A stretch of 64,000 nt of DNA from Vibrio campbellii CAIM 519 = NBRC 15631 = ATCC 25920 (lineage in GTDB: Bacteria; Pseudomonadota; Gammaproteobacteria; Enterobacterales; Vibrionaceae). Every line of letters begins with the position of its first letter. The first letter of the stretch is position 1. This document shows positions 60,970 to 64,000 of this stretch, in pieces. The DNA lies in contig NZ_CP015863.1 of the NCBI RefSeq assembly GCF_002163755.1, positions 3,038,001 to 3,102,000 on the forward strand, in the 5' to 3' direction. A program made the translations under genes and the position numbers. Under the pieces are notes generated by a model. The model saw nothing but the letters and a program-made list of their open reading frames with translations. It ran no database searches and was not told the origin of the DNA.

Positions 60970-62340
60970 ATGCTGGAAAAGAACAAGCCGGACAATCAGG
61001 CCCAAGACAAACATGGTTTGCTGACCGCGCCCATTCCCGACACATTACGCAAAATGACCATCCCCATGACCATGGGCATGATCGCGATTTTGATGTTTAA
61101 CTTGGTCGATACCTTTTTCATCTCGCTATTGGGTACCGAAGCGCTGGCGGCGATCAGTTATACCTTCCCAGTGACCTTTGCAGTGAACTGCATCACTATG
61201 GGGATTGGGATGGGTCTGTCGACCAATATCGGCCGCTTACTTGGCCAAGGGCAATCTTCCCAAGCCGCTCGTTTTACCAGTCATGGCTTACTGCTTGCCG
61301 TTGCTCTAGTCACTATCGCTTCGACATTGGGCTTCTTTACTATCGAACCTTTGTTTAGCTTCCTAGGCGCAAAAGAAGACTCCATCCCACTGATTGAGCA
61401 GTATATGCAGGTTTGGTATTTGACCATTCCTCTATTAGTGATTCCAATGGCGGGCAACAGTGCCATTCGAGCCACAGGTGACACCAAAACTCCAGCTAAG
61501 ATCATGATGCTCGCAGGGCTTATTAACGGCATTCTCGACCCTTTACTGATCTTTGGTTATGGCCCTTTCCCTGAGCTCGGTATTCAAGGCGCTGCGATTG
61601 CCAGTGCATTCAGTTGGTTTGGTGCGTTGTGCGGTTCTTTCTATGTATTGATCAAACGCGAAAAGCTGCTTGCCGCGCCGCAATGGTCGCTCATCAAACA
61701 AGACTGGCAGCAAACACTTAAGATAGGCACACCCGCCGCTCTATCGAATGCCATGACGCCACTCTCTGGCGCGATTCTGATGATGATACTTTCCAGTCAC
61801 GGTACTGCAGCGGTGGCCGCTTATGGCGCGGCGCAGCGTATTGAGTCAATTTTGATTCTGGTGCTGATGTCGCTGACCTCTGCACTTACCCCGTTTATGG
61901 CGCAAAACTTTGGTGCCAATAACCCTGCACGAGCATTCGCAGGCTGGTTCATCAGCATGCGCTTTGCGGTGGTGTTTCAAGGCTTTATCTTCTTGATGAT
62001 GGTGCCTCTCAGTATTCCTCTCGCAGCACTGTTCTCCCAAGAAGCGGCAGTAAAAGACTTGCTGTGGCATTACCTCTTAGTGGTGCCATTTAGCTATGGT
62101 TTCCAAGGCATTGTGATGATGTTAGTCAGTGGCTATAACGCAATGCACAAGCCGCTGCGAGCCTTCCAATGGAGCTTTATGCGCTTGTTTATCTTTACTT
62201 TGCCTGCGGCATGGGTTGGCAGCCGACTGTACAGCATCGAAGGTTTATTTATCGGTATCGCACTGGGCAACATACTGGGTGGATTACTGGGTTATCTGTT
62301 CGCTCTACGTGAGCATCGTTTAGCATTAACTGAACCATAA
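60970..62340 (+). CDS. MATE-family efflux transporter
   Basis: 456-residue inner-membrane protein with 12 hydrophobic helices in two MatE repeats (about 27-187 and 250-410). Vibrio MATE pumps such as NorM use Na+ or H+ to expel cationic drugs, but this one is not obviously NorM and its substrate is unknown. The ATG at 60970 has a poor ribosome site, so a slightly later start is possible. Divergent from groESL and convergent with pfkA. Confidence 0.88.
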   Translation: MLEKNKPDNQAQDKHGLLTAPIPDTLRKMTIPMTMGMIAILMFNLVDTFFISLLGTEALAAISYTFPVTFAVNCITMGIGMGLSTNIGRLLGQGQSSQAARFTSHGLLLAVALVTIASTLGFFTIEPLFSFLGAKEDSIPLIEQYMQVWYLTIPLLVIPMAGNSAIRATGDTKTPAKIMMLAGLINGILDPLLIFGYGPFPELGIQGAAIASAFSWFGALCGSFYVLIKREKLLAAPQWSLIKQDWQQTLKIGTPAALSNAMTPLSGAILMMILSSHGTAAVAAYGAAQRIESILILVLMSLTSALTPFMAQNFGANNPARAFAGWFISMRFAVVFQGFIFLMMVPLSIPLAALFSQEAAVKDLLWHYLLVVPFSYGFQGIVMMLVSGYNAMHKPLRAFQWSFMRLFIFTLPAAWVGSRLYSIEGLFIGIALGNILGGLLGYLFALREHRLALTEP

Positions 62341-62384
62341 GGTTCTTAATTCAGCAACGCTAACCTAACTGAATATTAGATAAT

Positions 62385-62414
62385 AAAAAACCGCGGATAA
62401 CCGCGGTTTTTTTT
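62385..62414. terminator. Bidirectional terminator, MATE gene / pfkA
   Basis: AAAAAACCGCGG / CCGCGGTTTTTT with loop ATAA and T-run to 62414; the pfkA stop is 24 bp away on the other strand. Confidence 0.94.
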
Positions 62415-62437
62415 GATTTTGACTTTATCAAGCGAGC

Positions 62438-63400
62438 TTAGAATAGCTCTTCAGCAACTTGGTATAGGTCGCTGCGTACTGGACGTTTCATGTTCTCGAT
62501 TGCATCGATGATGTCGTGGTGAACCAGTTGCTCTTTCACGATACCAACACAACGGCCGCCATGGCCTTCCATTAGCAAGTGAACGGCGTAGTTACCCATG
62601 CGAGATGCTAGAACACGATCAAATGCAGCTGGACGACCACCACGCTGGATGTGGCCAAGAACCGTTGCGCGAGTTTCACGACCAGTCGCCGCTTCAATCT
62701 CTCTCGCTAGTTCGTTTGCATCCATCATCAGCTCAGTTAGTGCGATAATTGCGTGCTTTTTACCTTTAGCAATGCCGTCTTGGATATTTTTGATTAACTT
62801 GTCTTTATCTAGACCTGTTTCTGGCGTAATGATGTACTCACAACCACCTGCGATTGCAGACATCAGAGTCAGGTCACCACAGTGACGACCCATGATTTCT
62901 ACGATAGAAATACGCTGGTGAGAAGAAGACGTGTCGCGTAGACGGTCGATTGCATCGATAACTGTGTTTAGCGCTGTTAGGTAACCGATTGTGTAATCTG
63001 TACCTGCGATGTCGTTATCGATTGTGCCTGGTAGACCGATACATGGGTAACCCATTTCAGTCAGTTTCTTAGCACCCATGTAAGAACCGTCACCACCGAT
63101 AACAACTAGTGCATCAATACCATGTTTTTTCAGGTTCTCAATCGCTTGTTCGCGTACTTCCACTTCCTTGAATTCAGGGAAGCGAGCAGAGCCTAGGAAT
63201 GTACCACCTTTGTTGATCACATCTGAAACGCTAGAACGATCTAGCTTCTCGATGCGGCCTTCATATAGACCTAGGTAGCCATCGTAAACACCGTAAACTT
63301 CCAATCCCTCAGATAGTGCTGTACGAACTACGCCGCGTACTGCAGCGTTCATACCAGGTGCGTCACCGCCACTTGTTAAAACACCGATCTTCTTAATCAT
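62438..63400 (-). CDS. pfkA: 6-phosphofructokinase
   Basis: ATP-dependent committed step of glycolysis. From ATG 63400 the product is 320 residues, the E. coli length; a GTG at 63406 is also in frame, but GAGGGTG positions the ATG. GVLTSGGDAPGMNAAVRG (ATP loop), GGDGSYMGA, the catalytic GTIDNDIAGTD (about 125-135) and MGRHCGDL are all intact. The fieF-pfkA order matches E. coli. Confidence 0.97.
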   Translation of the reverse strand: MIKKIGVLTSGGDAPGMNAAVRGVVRTALSEGLEVYGVYDGYLGLYEGRIEKLDRSSVSDVINKGGTFLGSARFPEFKEVEVREQAIENLKKHGIDALVVIGGDGSYMGAKKLTEMGYPCIGLPGTIDNDIAGTDYTIGYLTALNTVIDAIDRLRDTSSSHQRISIVEIMGRHCGDLTLMSAIAGGCEYIITPETGLDKDKLIKNIQDGIAKGKKHAIIALTELMMDANELAREIEAATGRETRATVLGHIQRGGRPAAFDRVLASRMGNYAVHLLMEGHGGRCVGIVKEQLVHHDIIDAIENMKRPVRSDLYQVAEELF

Positions 63401-63685
63401 GCTCACCCTCGATCTTTGGCAATCAATTTATTTAATTTTCTTCTAGGCCCCTTGTTACCAAGCAACCTGCATAATCCAGAACTGTGCGTTATGTTACATT
63501 TCCTCTACAGGAATACCAATGAAAACACACTTTTTTATGTAACTTTTCTACTTATGTAAGAGTATTACAGTTTCTCTTTGCAACTTCGTTGATTCACATC
63601 AGGATCACGATTCTTAATAAGTAGTGATGGAAAGATAGCCAATAAGCGCCTGTTTGTCGTCAGGCACCGTCTGATTTTTCGACCG

Positions 63686-64000
63686 CTACCAATCTTGCGC
63701 CTTCTGCTCCTTTTCTGGTCCAAATACAACCGACACTGGATCTTGGTGGATCAATACGTCCGCCTCGGGGAAAAGAGCCAGCAAATTGTCTTCTACTTTA
63801 TCGGCAATATGATGTGCTTCGATCAAACGTAAATTGTCATCTAGTTCTAGGTGTAACTGGATAAAGCGCGTTGGACCAGACATACGCGTGCGCAACTGAT
63901 GCACACCTAATACCTCATCCACTTTCAAGCACTCTGAGCGGATTTGTTCTAGTTCTTCATCAGGCAATTTTCTGTCTAATAGGATCTGAATCGCTTCGCT
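63686..64000 (-). CDS. fieF: Cation-efflux protein FieF, C-terminal part (5' end beyond right edge)
   Basis: The last 104 residues of a cation-diffusion-facilitator transporter, open to the window edge (frame begins SEAIQILLDRK). The visible part is the cytosolic metal-sensing domain, with GVHQLRTRMSGPTRFIQLHLELD and EAHHIADKVEDNL. FieF exports Zn(II)/Fe(II) across the inner membrane. The identity rests on this domain plus its position upstream of pfkA, as in E. coli. Confidence 0.85.
   Translation of the reverse strand, partial: SEAIQILLDRKLPDEELEQIRSECLKVDEVLGVHQLRTRMSGPTRFIQLHLELDDNLRLIEAHHIADKVEDNLLALFPEADVLIHQDPVSVVFGPEKEQKAQDW

Overview
This window is a stretch of the large chromosome of a Vibrio, probably of the Harveyi/parahaemolyticus group. 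The evidence is motX (sodium-driven polar flagellar motor), the xds-type extracellular nuclease with a GlyGly-CTERM tail, and protein sequences that look like Vibrio orthologues throughout. No phage, insertion sequence, CRISPR array or resistance island was seen. The content is almost entirely housekeeping, so the interest lies in regulatory DNA and structured RNA. Species assignment is inference; no search was run.

Layout. 1-4.5 kb: arginine/ornithine genes on the minus strand (argD/astC, astA, and astD cut by the left edge), then pabA. 4.7-10.4 kb: the secreted nuclease xds, a small lipoprotein, trpS and gph. 10.6-15.7 kb: nsrR-rnr-rlmB on the minus strand, with divergent hmp carrying two tandem NsrR operators. 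15.8-27.7 kb: motX, purA, a reversed DUF2065 gene, and the conserved tsaE-amiB-mutL-miaA-hfq-hflX-hflK-hflC run. 28-33 kb: queG, an AT-rich gap with DnaA boxes, a 14-gene tRNA array (6 initiator Met, 8 Gly-GCC), orn and divergent rsgA. 33-38.7 kb: psd, an SLC13-type carrier, a Cache chemoreceptor and a DMT transporter. 38.9-45.3 kb: gpmI, a rhodanese, secB-gpsA-cysE and envC. 45.4-48.6 kb: a DHH phosphoesterase, a TetR regulator, a VanZ-like protein and epmA. 49-52.4 kb: frdABCD. 52.5-57.9 kb: a nitroreductase, a stand-alone SPFH protein, efp, epmB, an MgtC-like protein and a surface-repeat protein. 58.2-64 kb: a small orphan ORF, groESL, a MATE pump, pfkA and the 3' end of fieF.

Functional links. 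EF-P and its two lysyl-modification enzymes (EpmA, EpmB) all lie here. AmiB and its activator EnvC are both present. NsrR sits beside its classic target hmp. HflK and HflC form a complex and follow Hfq and HflX. The window joins blocks that are far apart in E. coli: dam-region trpS-gph against nsrR-rnr-rlmB, and gpmI/secB/cysE against frd/efp/groE.

The observation most worth checking is the 529-bp gap between queG and the tRNA-Gly array (29123-29651). It holds two perfect DnaA boxes in inverted orientation, further near-consensus boxes, a near-consensus IHF site and five GATC sites. In E. coli the DnaA-inactivating locus datA lies at the same place, between queG and glyVXY. I propose it as a Vibrio datA-like element.
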